From Syntrophaceae bacterium UBA6109 (GTDB lineage: Bacteria; Desulfobacterota; Syntrophia; Syntrophales; UBA6109), in the NCBI GenBank assembly GCA_002428445.1, contig DIWJ01000089.1, forward strand, positions 19,327 to 83,326: a stretch of 64,000 bases of DNA, read 5' to 3'. Under the pieces are notes generated by a model. It had not been told where the DNA came from. It worked only from the letters and a program-made list of their open reading frames with translations, and did no database searches. This document shows positions 1-8,884 of this stretch, one piece after another. Each line of letters starts with the position of its first letter. Position 1 is the stretch's first letter. The translations under genes and the position numbers were made by a program.

Positions 1-1
1 C

Positions 2-1621
2 CTCGAAAGGGCCTGGAAGGAGGCTCATCTGCCCGCGGACCGCGAACACGTAACGAGTTACATCCGCAACCCCGAACGCTTCCGGATCGCCGGCGTGGAG
101 AACGAAACCGATCTGTCGCTGCGCAACCTGCGCTGGACCGTCGACGAGCCGTCGGACCTGCAATTCGTCCGTACCGTCTACCAGCGTCTGGGAGGCAACG
201 GGAATCCTTTCGGCCTCCCGGAAGTCCTCGCCCTCCTGGACCGCGAGCCCGACATTGCACGGATCAATGCGGGCGGAATCCGCAATCAAGGATTCTATCG
301 CTCGCTGGCCCGCGAAGCGGCGCCGCCGGCGCGTTCGCGGAGCATCGTGCAGTCGCTGGCCCTTCTGGCGCGCGCACGGCGGGTCATCCCCTCCTGCACG
401 CAGACGATGAGCAAGGGACCGACCCAGTTCGTCCAGGGAGTGGCGCCCGTATTCCTGGCGCGAGGGAAGGGCTGCCGCGTCTGGGACGTCGACGGAAACG
501 AATACATCGACTACCCTCTGGCCCTGGGACCCGTGATCCTCGGTCACGACTATCCCGCCGTGACGGAGGCGGCCACCCGGCAGATGGCGGACGGCACTTC
601 TTTCTCCCTGCCCCATCCCCTGGAGGTGGAGGTGGCGGAGATTCTGACCGAGGCCATCCCCTGCGCGGAGATGGTCCGATTCGGCAAGAACGGCTCCGAT
701 GCAACCGCCGGCGCGGTCCGCGCCGCACGCGCCTTTACGGGCCGGGAAGTGATCGCCTGCTGCGGATACCACGGCTGGCAGGACTGGTACATCGCCTCAA
801 CGACAAGGAATCGCGGCGTACCGAAGAGCTGCCGCGAGCTTATCCTCCCCTTCCCGTACAATGACCTCTCCTCTGTGGAGCGGATCTTCCGGGAGCATCC
901 GGGCCGCGTAGCTGCGGTTATCCTGGAACCCGCGGGCGCCGTCGAGCCCCGGAACGGCTTCCTCGAGAAACTCCGCGAGCTTACGACCCGGGAGGGAAGC
1001 GTCCTCATCTTCGATGAAGTCATCACCGGTTTCCGTCTGGCCCTCGGCGGCGCCCAGGAATATTTCGGCGTAACGCCCGACCTGGGCTGTTTCGGCAAGG
1101 CCATGGCCAACGGATATCCGCTTTCCGCGGTCGTCGGCAAACGAGAAATCATGTCGCTCTTCGACGAGGTCTTCTTTTCGTTCACCTTCGGCGGCGAGGC
1201 CCTTTCCCTGGCCGCGGCCAAGGCGACGATTGCGGAAATGAAACGCTGCAATGTCATCGGGCATCTCTGGGAACAGGGGCAGAAGCTCAAGGATGGCTTT
1301 AACGTCCTGGCGGAAGAGTTCGGCGTTGCCGCCCACGCCTCCTGCCGCGGATACGCGCCGCGGACGGTGATCAGCTTTCTGGACGAGGCGGGCGGCGAAT
1401 CGCTTCTGTATAAGAGCCTTTTCCAGCAGGAGTGCCTCAAGCGCGGCATCCTCTTCATGGGCTTCCATAACTTGTGCTTCTCCCATGCCGACTCCGATAT
1501 CGACGAAACGTTGCGCGTCTACCGCGCCGCCTTCGAGATCTTCGCCGAGGCGATCCGCTGCGGCGACGCCGCGGCGCGGCTGGAGGGCGAACCGCTGCAG
1601 CCGGTTTTCCGGAAGGCGTGA
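2..1621 (+). CDS. Cytidylyltransferase (C-terminal remnant) fused to class III aminotransferase, 5' end outside window
   Basis: The frame is open to the left edge, giving 539 visible residues. The first ~65 resemble the end of SpsF-type CMP-sugar cytidylyltransferases (REHVTSYIRNPERFR, then LRWTVDEPSDLQFVRTVY). From about residue 85 onward it is a glutamate-1-semialdehyde-aminotransferase-like fold-type I enzyme: PLP-contacting Asp in IFDEVITGFR (visible residue 338) and Schiff-base Lys in FGKAMANGYPL (366). A GTG at 95 would cut the first domain, so it is probably internal. The stop is 2 nt before pseG. I infer sugar amination and nucleotide activation for nonulosonate synthesis; the exact substrate is not visible. 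Confidence 0.85.
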   Translation, partial: LERAWKEAHLPADREHVTSYIRNPERFRIAGVENETDLSLRNLRWTVDEPSDLQFVRTVYQRLGGNGNPFGLPEVLALLDREPDIARINAGGIRNQGFYRSLAREAAPPARSRSIVQSLALLARARRVIPSCTQTMSKGPTQFVQGVAPVFLARGKGCRVWDVDGNEYIDYPLALGPVILGHDYPAVTEAATRQMADGTSFSLPHPLEVEVAEILTEAIPCAEMVRFGKNGSDATAGAVRAARAFTGREVIACCGYHGWQDWYIASTTRNRGVPKSCRELILPFPYNDLSSVERIFREHPGRVAAVILEPAGAVEPRNGFLEKLRELTTREGSVLIFDEVITGFRLALGGAQEYFGVTPDLGCFGKAMANGYPLSAVVGKREIMSLFDEVFFSFTFGGEALSLAAAKATIAEMKRCNVIGHLWEQGQKLKDGFNVLAEEFGVAAHASCRGYAPRTVISFLDEAGGESLLYKSLFQQECLKRGILFMGFHNLCFSHADSDIDETLRVYRAAFEIFAEAIRCGDAAARLEGEPLQPVFRKA

Positions 1622-1623
1622 CC

Positions 1624-2679
1624 ATGAAGGGAACCCTCCTCATACGCGCCGACGGCAACAAAGGGATCGGCGCCGGCCACGTGATGCGCTGCCTCGCGCT
1701 GGCCCAGGCGTGGCAGGACGGAGGCGGGATGGCCGTCTTCGCGTTCGCTTCCGCGTCTCCGGCCCTGAAAAAAAGACTGAAGAGCGAGGGAATGAAAACG
1801 GCGGCGGTTAAGGCGACAGCGGGAGGAAACAGGGATGCAAGGAAGACGGCGGCGATTGCCCTCAGGCTCGGCGCTTCCTGGGTCGTCGTCGACGGATACG
1901 CCTTCGGCGCCGACTATCTCGCACGCCTGCGTGTCGACGGACTCCGCCTGGCGCTGATCGACGACAACGGCATTGTCGAACGCCATGAGGCCGAGATTGT
2001 GATCAACCAAAATCTCTACGCCCGGGAGGATCGCTACCGAAGGCAGGGAAAGAACACAGGTCTCCTGTTGGGGAGTCGCTACGCGCTGATCCGCCGCGAG
2101 TTTCTCGGGCAACGCACCAACCGGAGAAGGTTCAGGGAAAAGGGGTACCGGGTTCTGGTGACTTTGGGCGGCGCCGATCCCCTCGGGCTCAGCCCGGCAG
2201 CCATCCGCGCCCTGGGGAAACTCGCGCCGGCGGAACTCGAAGTCCGCGTTGTTGTCGGTCCGGCCAACCCGAACGGGAATCGCTGCCGGGAGGAGATGCG
2301 CGCGGCGTCCCTGCGGGGCGAAGTGATATCGGCAGCGGAGAATATGGCGGAGCATATGGTCTGGGCGGATGTCGCCGTCGCCGCGGCGGGGAGCACCTGC
2401 TGGGAGATGGCCTGCCTGGGCCTGCCTGCGATCCTGGTCGTCACGGCGGACAACCAGGCCCCGATCGCCGCGTCCCTGCACGAGGCCGGGATCGCACGGA
2501 GCCTGGGCCGTCCGGGCCTTACGCTGGAATCGCGGATCGCAGCGGCGGCAAAGGGGCTCCTGGCCGATGCCGCTGCACGCCGGGAAATGTGCCGGCGGGG
2601 ACGGAAACTGATCGATGGGCGCGGCGCAGAACGGGTCGCCCGCGTCTTGATGAAACGTCAGGAAGGAAGACAACCGTGA
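1624..2679 (+). CDS. pseG: UDP-2,4-diacetamido-2,4,6-trideoxy-L-altropyranose hydrolase (PseG-like)
   Basis: 351 aa. PseG removes UDP from the 2,4-diacetamido hexose before condensation with phosphoenolpyruvate in pseudaminic acid synthesis. The N-terminus has the Gly-rich loop and catalytic-type His (IRADGNKGIGAGHVMRC, His19). The second half carries the GT-B-like nucleotide site (VAAAGSTCWEMACLGLPAI). It starts 2 nt after the upstream stop and overlaps the next gene by 4 nt (GTGA). It lies two genes before pseI, which supports the assignment. PseG rather than a legionaminate hydrolase is inferred from the PseI-like neighbour. Confidence 0.88.
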   Translation: MKGTLLIRADGNKGIGAGHVMRCLALAQAWQDGGGMAVFAFASASPALKKRLKSEGMKTAAVKATAGGNRDARKTAAIALRLGASWVVVDGYAFGADYLARLRVDGLRLALIDDNGIVERHEAEIVINQNLYAREDRYRRQGKNTGLLLGSRYALIRREFLGQRTNRRRFREKGYRVLVTLGGADPLGLSPAAIRALGKLAPAELEVRVVVGPANPNGNRCREEMRAASLRGEVISAAENMAEHMVWADVAVAAAGSTCWEMACLGLPAILVVTADNQAPIAASLHEAGIARSLGRPGLTLESRIAAAAKGLLADAAARREMCRRGRKLIDGRGAERVARVLMKRQEGRQP

Positions 2680-3473
2680 GGATCGTTTTCTTCGGCAACA
2701 ACCGCGTCGGCTGGCAGGTTCTCAAAACCCTCCGGGAATCCGGCGAGGAGATCGCCGGAATCGCGCTTCACCCGCCGGGGCGGCGCCAGTTCGGCGGGGA
2801 AATCCTCGCGGCCGCCAACCTGGCGCCCGAGTCCGTCCTTGACGGTTCACGACTCTCCGATCCGGCTGTTATCGGGCGTCTCCGCGAGTTGCAGCCGGAG
2901 ATAGGGATCAGCGCCTTCTTCGGATATCTCCTCCGGAAAGAGGTCCTGGCTCTCTTTCCCCGGGGCGTGATCAATCTCCACCCCGCCCTGCTGCCCTACA
3001 ATCGCGGCGCATACCCCAACGCCTGGAGCATCCTCGACGGGACGCCGGCGGGCGCAACGATCCACGCCGTCGACGAGGGCATCGACACGGGCGACATCCT
3101 GGCCCGCCGGGAAGTCCCGGCGGAGCCGATCGACACGGCGGAGACGCTGTATCGAAAGCTGGAAAAGGCCTGCGTCGAACTCTTCGCCGATTCCTGGCCT
3201 GCAATCCGCGACGGGGCGGCCGTGCGCCAGCCCCAGCCGTCGGCTGCCGGGACTTTCCACCGGGTGCGGGACATCGAAGAACTGGCGGAGATCGATCCCG
3301 AGCAATCGTATCCCGCGGGACGCCTCCTCGACCTGATCCGGGCGCAGACCTTCCCGCCCTACCGCGGCGCCTTCATCCGGCGGAACGGACGGAAGATCTA
3401 CCTGCGGATGGAACTTTTGTACGAAGAATCGCTGAAAGGACCTGTCCATGGAAACAGGCATCCGGATCGGTAA
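2676..3473 (+). CDS. Formyl-THF-dependent sugar formyltransferase (methionyl-tRNA formyltransferase fold)
   Basis: 265 aa from a GTG that overlaps the pseG stop, with AGGAAGGA upstream. The formyltransferase Asn-His-Asp triad is intact: Asn and His in VINLHPALLPYNRG, Asp in GIDTGDIL. A short C-terminal domain (LDLIRAQTFPPYRGAF) is typical of the family. At this length, and inside a nonulosonate operon, the substrate is more likely an amino sugar than Met-tRNA. An N-formyl group on the flagellin sugar is the simplest inference. A longer upstream in-frame start would run into pseG and lacks a good ribosome site. Confidence 0.85.
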   Translation: MRIVFFGNNRVGWQVLKTLRESGEEIAGIALHPPGRRQFGGEILAAANLAPESVLDGSRLSDPAVIGRLRELQPEIGISAFFGYLLRKEVLALFPRGVINLHPALLPYNRGAYPNAWSILDGTPAGATIHAVDEGIDTGDILARREVPAEPIDTAETLYRKLEKACVELFADSWPAIRDGAAVRQPQPSAAGTFHRVRDIEELAEIDPEQSYPAGRLLDLIRAQTFPPYRGAFIRRNGRKIYLRMELLYEESLKGPVHGNRHPDR

Positions 3474-4593
3474 CTGCATCGTCGGTGGCGGCCGGCCGGC
3501 CTATATCGTCGCGGAGATGTCGGCGAACCACCACAACGACTTCCGCGAAGCCGTGCGCATCCTCGAAGCGGCCAGAGAAGCGGGCGCCGACGCGGTGAAG
3601 ATCCAGACCTACCGGGCGGATTCGCTGACGATTGATTGCGACCGCGAGGCCTTCCGGATCAAGGATACGCTCTGGGGCGGGCGAACCCTCTACGACCTGT
3701 ACGCCGAGGCCGCCACCCCGTGGGAGTGGCAGCCGGAATTGAAGCAGATCGCCGGCCGTCTCGGCATGGACCTCTTCTCCTCGCCCTTCGACGGGGAAGC
3801 CGTCGATTTTCTGGAACGGATGGAGGTGCCGGCCTACAAGGTCGCGTCCTTCGAGATTGTGGATATCGGATTGATCGAAAAGATGGCCGCGACGGGCAAG
3901 CCGCTGATCCTTTCGACGGGGATGGCCTCCGAGGCGGAAATCGGCGAGGCTCTTGAGGCGGCGCGCCGCGCCGGATCGACGCAACAGATCCTTCTCAAGT
4001 GCACGAGCGCCTATCCCGCGCCGCCGGAATCGATGAACCTCCGGACACTCCCCGCCATGGCCGCGGCTTTCGGAGTGCCCGCGGGTATTTCCGATCACAC
4101 CCTGGGAATCGCCGTTCCCGTTGCAGCCGTCGCTCTGGGCGCCTGCCTCGTGGAAAAGCACTTCACGCTTTCGCGGAGCATCGCCGGCCCGGACAGCGCC
4201 TTTTCCCTGGAGCCGCAGGAATTCCAGGCGATGGTCGACGCCGTGCGGACCGCCGAGAAGGCCCTGGGCGGGATCCGCTACGGCATCGGCCCTGCGGAGG
4301 ACAAGAGCCTCGTTTTCCGCCGTTCGCTGTTTGTCGTGGCGGACGTAAAGGCCGGCGAGAGGTTCAGCGGGCGCAACCTCCGTTCCATCCGCCCCGGCTA
4401 CGGCCTGCCCCCCAGGCATCTGCCGCAGATCCTGGGCCGGCGGGCCCGGATCGATATCGAGCGGGGCACGCCGCTCGGCTGGCACATGATCGACGAAACG
4501 CATCATCACGCAGGCGCAAGCCTGGAGAGAGGAGACAAAGTTCATGAAGGATCTCAAGCGCTGCAGCCGTTGCCTCCTGCCGGAAACCCATGA
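3448..4593 (+). CDS. pseI: Pseudaminic acid synthase (PseI/NeuB family)
   Basis: 381 aa. It condenses phosphoenolpyruvate with a 6-deoxy-2,4-diacetamido hexose to make the nine-carbon acid. The NeuB TIM barrel is clear: FIVAE-type start (YIVAEMSANHHND), KIQTY, FSSPFDGEAVDFLE, STGMAS, KCTSAYPAP, SDHTLG and VEKHFTL. An antifreeze/SAF-type domain ends the protein (SIRPGYGLPPRHLPQILGRRA). The PSER-like wording, such as DADAVKIQTY and EWQPELKQIA, is closer to PseI than to LegI. It overlaps the formyltransferase by 26 nt and the next gene by 50 nt, so its last residues are double-coding. Confidence 0.9.
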   Translation: METGIRIGNCIVGGGRPAYIVAEMSANHHNDFREAVRILEAAREAGADAVKIQTYRADSLTIDCDREAFRIKDTLWGGRTLYDLYAEAATPWEWQPELKQIAGRLGMDLFSSPFDGEAVDFLERMEVPAYKVASFEIVDIGLIEKMAATGKPLILSTGMASEAEIGEALEAARRAGSTQQILLKCTSAYPAPPESMNLRTLPAMAAAFGVPAGISDHTLGIAVPVAAVALGACLVEKHFTLSRSIAGPDSAFSLEPQEFQAMVDAVRTAEKALGGIRYGIGPAEDKSLVFRRSLFVVADVKAGERFSGRNLRSIRPGYGLPPRHLPQILGRRARIDIERGTPLGWHMIDETHHHAGASLERGDKVHEGSQALQPLPPAGNP

Positions 4594-5767
4594 AACGATC
4601 GTCTTCGACGACGCGGGGCTCTGCAACATCTGCCGCCAGCAGGAATTCAAGCAGAAGGCCATCGACTGGAATGTGAAGAAACGGGAACTCGATCAGCTGA
4701 TCGAAACCTATCGGGGAAAGTCCGACTACGACTGCATTGTGCCCTTCAGCGGCGGCAAGGACAGTACCTGGACCCTCTACTACCTGGTCAAGGAATACAG
4801 ACTGAAACCCCTGGTGGTCCGCTTCGACCACGGCTTCCTGAGGCCGACCGTCAGCGAAAACACGCTGCGGACCGCCCGGGCACTAGGCGTCGACGTGCAT
4901 CATTTCACTCCGAACTGGTGCGTCGTCCAGAAGCTGATGCTCCAGAGCTTCCTCGAGAAGGGCGATTTCTGCTGGCACTGCCATACGGGGATCTTCGCCT
5001 ACCCCATGCGGGTGGCGATCAATTACCGCGTGCCGCTCGTGATCTGGGGAGAGCCGTCCTCGGAATACACCGCCTATTACAGCTACGACCAGCCTGAAGA
5101 GGTCGACGAAAAACGCTTCAACCGCTACATCAACCTGGGCATCGGCGCCGACGACATGTTCGTGCGCCTGGAGGGAATGGTGGACAGCCGCGATCTCGAC
5201 CCCTTCCGTTACCCGCCGCTCAAGGAGTTGCGGAACCTCAACTACCGGTCCGTCTGCCTGGGATCCTTCATCCCCTGGGACGTCAGGAGACAGTCGGCGA
5301 TCATCCGGGACGAACTGGGCTGGAAGGGCGACGAGGTGGAAAACGTTCCGCCCGGCTACGACTACGAGAAGATCGAATGCTGCCTGCAGGGAGTGCGGGA
5401 TTACATCAAGTTTGTCAAGCGGGGCTACAGCCGTCCCACCCACCTGGCCTCCATCGATATCCGCAACAACCGCCTCTCCCGCAGAGGGGGTCTGGACATG
5501 ATCGAACGGTACGAGGGCCGAAGGCCGCCGAGCCTGGACCTCTTCCTGAAATTCGTCGGCCTCACGGAGGCGGAGTTCATGGACATCGCCAGGAGCCACA
5601 TGGTCTCACCCTACCGGCATGACGGGCGGCCGGCGAAACAGGGGGAGAAGGTCCACGATTTCGGCGTCTGGCCCCGGTACGGCGAGATGCCCCGCGAAGA
5701 GGCCCTGGTCCAGTTGGAACGCTTTCTCCGTCGCGACCGCGCCCGCGTAACGGCGGCGGCAGGATGA
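4544..5767 (+). CDS. N-acetyl sugar amidotransferase (PseA/WbpG family)
   Basis: 407 aa. This family converts an acetamido group to acetamidino using ATP and ammonia, as PseA does for pseudaminic acid and WbpG does in O-antigen synthesis. A PP-loop is visible at residues 67-75 (PFSGGKDST). Two cysteine pairs (CSRC at 7-10, CNIC at 27-30) look like a metal site, and FCWHCHTG is a further Cys/His cluster. HisH and HisF homologs follow directly, matching the WbpG-HisH2-HisF2 arrangement. It overlaps hisH by 4 nt (ATGA). Confidence 0.9.
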   Translation: MKDLKRCSRCLLPETHETIVFDDAGLCNICRQQEFKQKAIDWNVKKRELDQLIETYRGKSDYDCIVPFSGGKDSTWTLYYLVKEYRLKPLVVRFDHGFLRPTVSENTLRTARALGVDVHHFTPNWCVVQKLMLQSFLEKGDFCWHCHTGIFAYPMRVAINYRVPLVIWGEPSSEYTAYYSYDQPEEVDEKRFNRYINLGIGADDMFVRLEGMVDSRDLDPFRYPPLKELRNLNYRSVCLGSFIPWDVRRQSAIIRDELGWKGDEVENVPPGYDYEKIECCLQGVRDYIKFVKRGYSRPTHLASIDIRNNRLSRRGGLDMIERYEGRRPPSLDLFLKFVGLTEAEFMDIARSHMVSPYRHDGRPAKQGEKVHDFGVWPRYGEMPREEALVQLERFLRRDRARVTAAAG

Positions 5768-6390
5768 ACATCGTGGTGGGCATCGTTGATTACGGCATGG
5801 GCAACCTCCTCTCCGTTCAGCACGCCCTGGAGTTTCTGGGCGCGGACACGGCGATCCTCGGGAACCCGCGAGAGCTGGAGCGGGCGGACCGTCTGGTCCT
5901 GCCCGGCGTCGGCGCCTTTGCAGAAGGGATCCGCCGGCTCCGCGAAACCGGCCTCGCCGATGCGCTCGGCGAGGCGGCCACGGGCCGTCTCGTCCCCATC
6001 CTCGGCATCTGCCTGGGCATGCAGCTCATGGCCCGGCGCGGTTTCGAAGGCGGCGCCCGTGACGGCCTCGGCTGGTTCGACGGCGATGTCGTCCGGCTCC
6101 CCCGGGAAGCGCAGTCCGTCCGCCTGCCGCACGTCGGATGGAACGAGGTTTCCTGGCGCAAGGAAAGCGTTCTTTTCCGCGATCTGCCGCCGCTCGCCGA
6201 CTTTTACTTCGTTCACTCCTATCACCTGGAGTGCAAAGACAATCGGGATGTCGAGGCCGTTTGCGAATACGGCATCCCCTTCACCGCCGCCGTGCGAAAG
6301 GACAACATCTTCGCAACGCAGTTTCACCCTGAAAAGAGTCAGGACTACGGCATCAGGGTCCTGGAAAATTTCCTGAAATGGAGGCCGTGA
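5764..6390 (+). CDS. HisH-type glutamine amidotransferase subunit for sugar amidination
   Basis: 208 aa class I glutaminase that releases ammonia from glutamine. The catalytic Cys83 sits in GICLGMQLM and the His-Glu pair in ATQFHPEKSQDYG. It is about the normal HisH length. It lies between the PseA/WbpG-like amidotransferase and a HisF homolog, with no other histidine genes in the window, so the ammonia most likely serves sugar amidination and not histidine synthesis. That role is inferred from context. Confidence 0.88.
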   Translation: MNIVVGIVDYGMGNLLSVQHALEFLGADTAILGNPRELERADRLVLPGVGAFAEGIRRLRETGLADALGEAATGRLVPILGICLGMQLMARRGFEGGARDGLGWFDGDVVRLPREAQSVRLPHVGWNEVSWRKESVLFRDLPPLADFYFVHSYHLECKDNRDVEAVCEYGIPFTAAVRKDNIFATQFHPEKSQDYGIRVLENFLKWRP

Positions 6391-6394
6391 ACCG

Positions 6395-7183
6395 GTGCTG
6401 AAGAGGAGGCTGATCCCGAAACTCCAGATGAAGGCAAGCCGCTTCGGATCGACCGTGCGGATGGTGCTCGTCACCACGATCCGGTTCGACCAGGTGATCG
6501 AAATCGGCGATCCCGTCTCGCAGGCGAAGATCTACGAGGCGCAGGCCGCGGACGAACTGATCTTTCTGGATCTCGACGCGTCCGCGGAACACCGCGACAC
6601 CCTGATGGACGTCGTGCGCCGCTCCGCCGAGGAGATCTTCATGCCCTTCACCGTGGGCGGAGGAGTCCGCAGCATCGGCGATTTCCGCAGGCTGCTTGCC
6701 GGAGGCGCGGACAAGGTGAGCATCAATACGGCGGCTGTGCAGAGGCCGGGGTTGATTACGGAGGCGGCGGATACGTTCGGTGTCCAATGTGTGGTCCTCT
6801 CCATTGACTATCGACGGAACGCTGACGGAACCGGCCGCGTCTGGATCAACGGCGGCCGCGGGGAGACGCCGCTCGATCCCGTTGGCTGGGCGGAAGAAGG
6901 AGAGCGCCGGGGCGCCGGGGAGATTCTCCTCACCGCCGTCGACCGCGACGGAACCAGGCAGGGACTGGACCTCGAAACCACGCGCCGGGTCGCCGAGCGC
7001 GTATCGATCCCCGTCATCGCGTCGGGCGGCTGCGGCCTCGCCGTCCATTTCGTCGACGGCTTTCTCGAGGGAAAGGCGGACGCGGTTTCGGCCGGGACCT
7101 ATTTCTGCTTCAAGGACGAAAATCCGATGCAGACGCGCTCGCGGATCAAGAACGCGGGCATCCCCGTCCGCCTGCATACCTAG
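6395..7183 (+). CDS. HisF-like ammonia-channel subunit for sugar amidination
   Basis: 262 aa from a GTG 4 nt after the hisH stop. The HisF barrel is clear (GADELIFLDLDAS-like AADELIFLDLDAS, FTVGGGVRS, GADKVSINT, SGGCG). The general acid/base Asp11 of true HisF (normally in PCLDVK) is replaced by Gln11 (IPKLQMK), while the second Asp is kept (VVLSIDYRR). That loss argues against cyclase activity and for a role as ammonia conduit partner of the amidotransferase, as known for HisF2 in O-antigen loci. Confidence 0.87.
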   Translation: MLKRRLIPKLQMKASRFGSTVRMVLVTTIRFDQVIEIGDPVSQAKIYEAQAADELIFLDLDASAEHRDTLMDVVRRSAEEIFMPFTVGGGVRSIGDFRRLLAGGADKVSINTAAVQRPGLITEAADTFGVQCVVLSIDYRRNADGTGRVWINGGRGETPLDPVGWAEEGERRGAGEILLTAVDRDGTRQGLDLETTRRVAERVSIPVIASGGCGLAVHFVDGFLEGKADAVSAGTYFCFKDENPMQTRSRIKNAGIPVRLHT

Positions 7184-7196
7184 CCGGAAAGAGGGA

Positions 7197-8015
7197 ATGA
7201 TGAGCCGGGAAGACAAAGAGATGATCGACAAATTGCTCGACGGCTGGACGCTCAAGACGCTCATGGAGCCGGACGACGCCATCGCCAGCAACGGAGGCTT
7301 CCATCTGGAGAACCTCTCGCTGAAGGCGGTCATCGTAAAGGGAGATATCTTCTGGGGTTATACGCTCCATCAGCATCTGGGCATCTCGAGCCGGGACTAT
7401 TTCCTCAACGGGCCGCCGCTGATTTATTCCTTCCTGTACACGAATTTTTCCCGGAAGCGCTTCTTCTCCTTCCTGACGACCGACCTGGCCGGCCGCGGAA
7501 GCGGACAGAGGCTGGCGCCGATTTCCCGCTACCGGTCCCACCGGTGGGTGATGGTGCGCGATTACGAAAAGATCTTCGACAGCGGCGAAGACACCGGTAA
7601 GGACGGTGTGGTTGCGGCCGTCGCCGGGAACGACGACCTGAAGTGCGCCTTCCGAGACGCGGACGGATACTGGCATATCGGCAACATCCACATCCCCTAT
7701 CATGTTTATGACACGCGGAAGATCTATCTCCAGACCGAACCCTTCAAGATGCAGCCGCTCCTCCTCTCGGATGAATGGATTCGAATGATGGAAGACAGGG
7801 GAGACGACTTCTCGGCTGCAATGACCGGCGGCGCCGCCTCCGAACAGAAGGTTATGGTGCTGGAGGGCCCCGTGACCCATGCCCAGTACGTGATTGATGT
7901 GGACGGCTGCTTTACGGATCTGGAAAGCCAGACGCGGCGGGTCTGGCATGAAGCGCCGCAAATCAGGATCTTCAAGCGGCGCATGCCCGCCGATACGGAA
8001 AAGACCGTCGTATGA
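7197..8015 (+). CDS. Conserved protein of unknown function, first of a tandem paralog pair
   Basis: 272 aa; ATG at 7197 or 7200, preceded by GAAAGAGGGA. I do not recognise the family. It is soluble-looking, with no signal peptide or membrane segment, and rich in aromatic residues. Blocks shared with the next gene include DKEMIDKLLxGWTLKTLMEPD, SNG, HLGISSxDYF, SRYRxHRWV, DLKCAF, DGYWHI, KIYLQT and FKMQPxLLSD, about half of positions being identical by eye. It follows the amidination trio by 13 nt and so belongs to the glycosylation operon. A role in sugar or flagellin modification is only inferred from position. Confidence 0.8.
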   Translation: MMSREDKEMIDKLLDGWTLKTLMEPDDAIASNGGFHLENLSLKAVIVKGDIFWGYTLHQHLGISSRDYFLNGPPLIYSFLYTNFSRKRFFSFLTTDLAGRGSGQRLAPISRYRSHRWVMVRDYEKIFDSGEDTGKDGVVAAVAGNDDLKCAFRDADGYWHIGNIHIPYHVYDTRKIYLQTEPFKMQPLLLSDEWIRMMEDRGDDFSAAMTGGAASEQKVMVLEGPVTHAQYVIDVDGCFTDLESQTRRVWHEAPQIRIFKRRMPADTEKTVV

Positions 8016-8067
8016 CGGAAGTGAGATGCGCTCCTGTCCGCATCTCCGATAGGAAAAGGGCGAACTG

Positions 8068-8868
8068 ATGGGCCAGGAAGACAAAGAGATGATCGACAAA
8101 TTGCTCCACGGCTGGACGCTCAAGACGCTGATGGAACCGGACTCGCAGATACCGAGCAACGGAGAGGCCCATCTGGAGACCATGGCGCTGCGCGGCATCA
8201 TCATCAAGGACGACACGTTCTGGGCTTACAGTCTTCATCATCATCTGGCCATCTCCAGCACCGATTACTTTCACGTGGAAGGTCCGCCTACCGCGATCAC
8301 CTTCCTGTACACCAATCTCGGGCAGAAGAAGATCTTCTCGCTCATCATGGAAGACATCGCTCAGCATCGGTGGGCCCAACGCATCTTCCCGACCAGCCGC
8401 TATCGACAACACCGCTGGGTGCTGGCCAATGACTTCGAGGAAATCTTCGCCTCCTCGAACTCCCCTGATAAGGAAGAAGTCTACAGGAGGATCAGCGAAT
8501 GCCGTGACCTCAAGTGCGCCTTTCTTGACCCCGACGGATACTGGCATGTTGCGGAGGTTCACCTGCCGTACGTCCTTTGCGGGCATCACAAGGTCTATCT
8601 CCAGACGATCCCTTTCAAGATGCAGCCCGCATTGCTCTCCGACGATTTTGTTCGCGCGATGGGGAAAAATGCCGGTGCATTTGCAGCAACGCTTCAGGGC
8701 GGCCAGGCAACGATCGAGGGAACGGTTACACACGCCCAGTACGTCCTCGATCTGGATGGTTTCTACACGGATCTTTCCAGTTCGATGAAACGGCAGTGGC
8801 TGCGTGCGGAATCCATCAGGATTTTCTGCAGGAAGGATGCGGCGGATATCGAGCGAGCCGTGTTTTGA
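8068..8868 (+). CDS. Conserved protein of unknown function, second of a tandem paralog pair
   Basis: 266 aa, paralog of the preceding gene along its whole length. It keeps the same N-terminal block (EDKEMIDKLLHGWTLKTLMEPD), the SRYRQHRWVL segment, the single conserved Cys in DLKCAFLD, and DPDGYWHVAEVHLPY, so these are the likely functional positions. A 52-nt gap separates the pair; the duplication is old enough for many substitutions. No known domain is recognised and no signal peptide is visible. It is followed by the formyltransferase-like gene after 16 nt. Confidence 0.8.
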   Translation: MGQEDKEMIDKLLHGWTLKTLMEPDSQIPSNGEAHLETMALRGIIIKDDTFWAYSLHHHLAISSTDYFHVEGPPTAITFLYTNLGQKKIFSLIMEDIAQHRWAQRIFPTSRYRQHRWVLANDFEEIFASSNSPDKEEVYRRISECRDLKCAFLDPDGYWHVAEVHLPYVLCGHHKVYLQTIPFKMQPALLSDDFVRAMGKNAGAFAATLQGGQATIEGTVTHAQYVLDLDGFYTDLSSSMKRQWLRAESIRIFCRKDAADIERAVF

Positions 8869-8884
8869 AAAGGGGGCGCTGTTC

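Noticed and set aside
95..97. GTG as start of the aminotransferase gene
   Set aside because: The frame is open to the window edge and encodes a recognisable cytidylyltransferase end before this codon.
5764..7183. HisH/HisF as part of histidine biosynthesis
   Set aside because: No other his genes nearby, HisF lacks Asp11, and the PseA/WbpG-like partner is adjacent.
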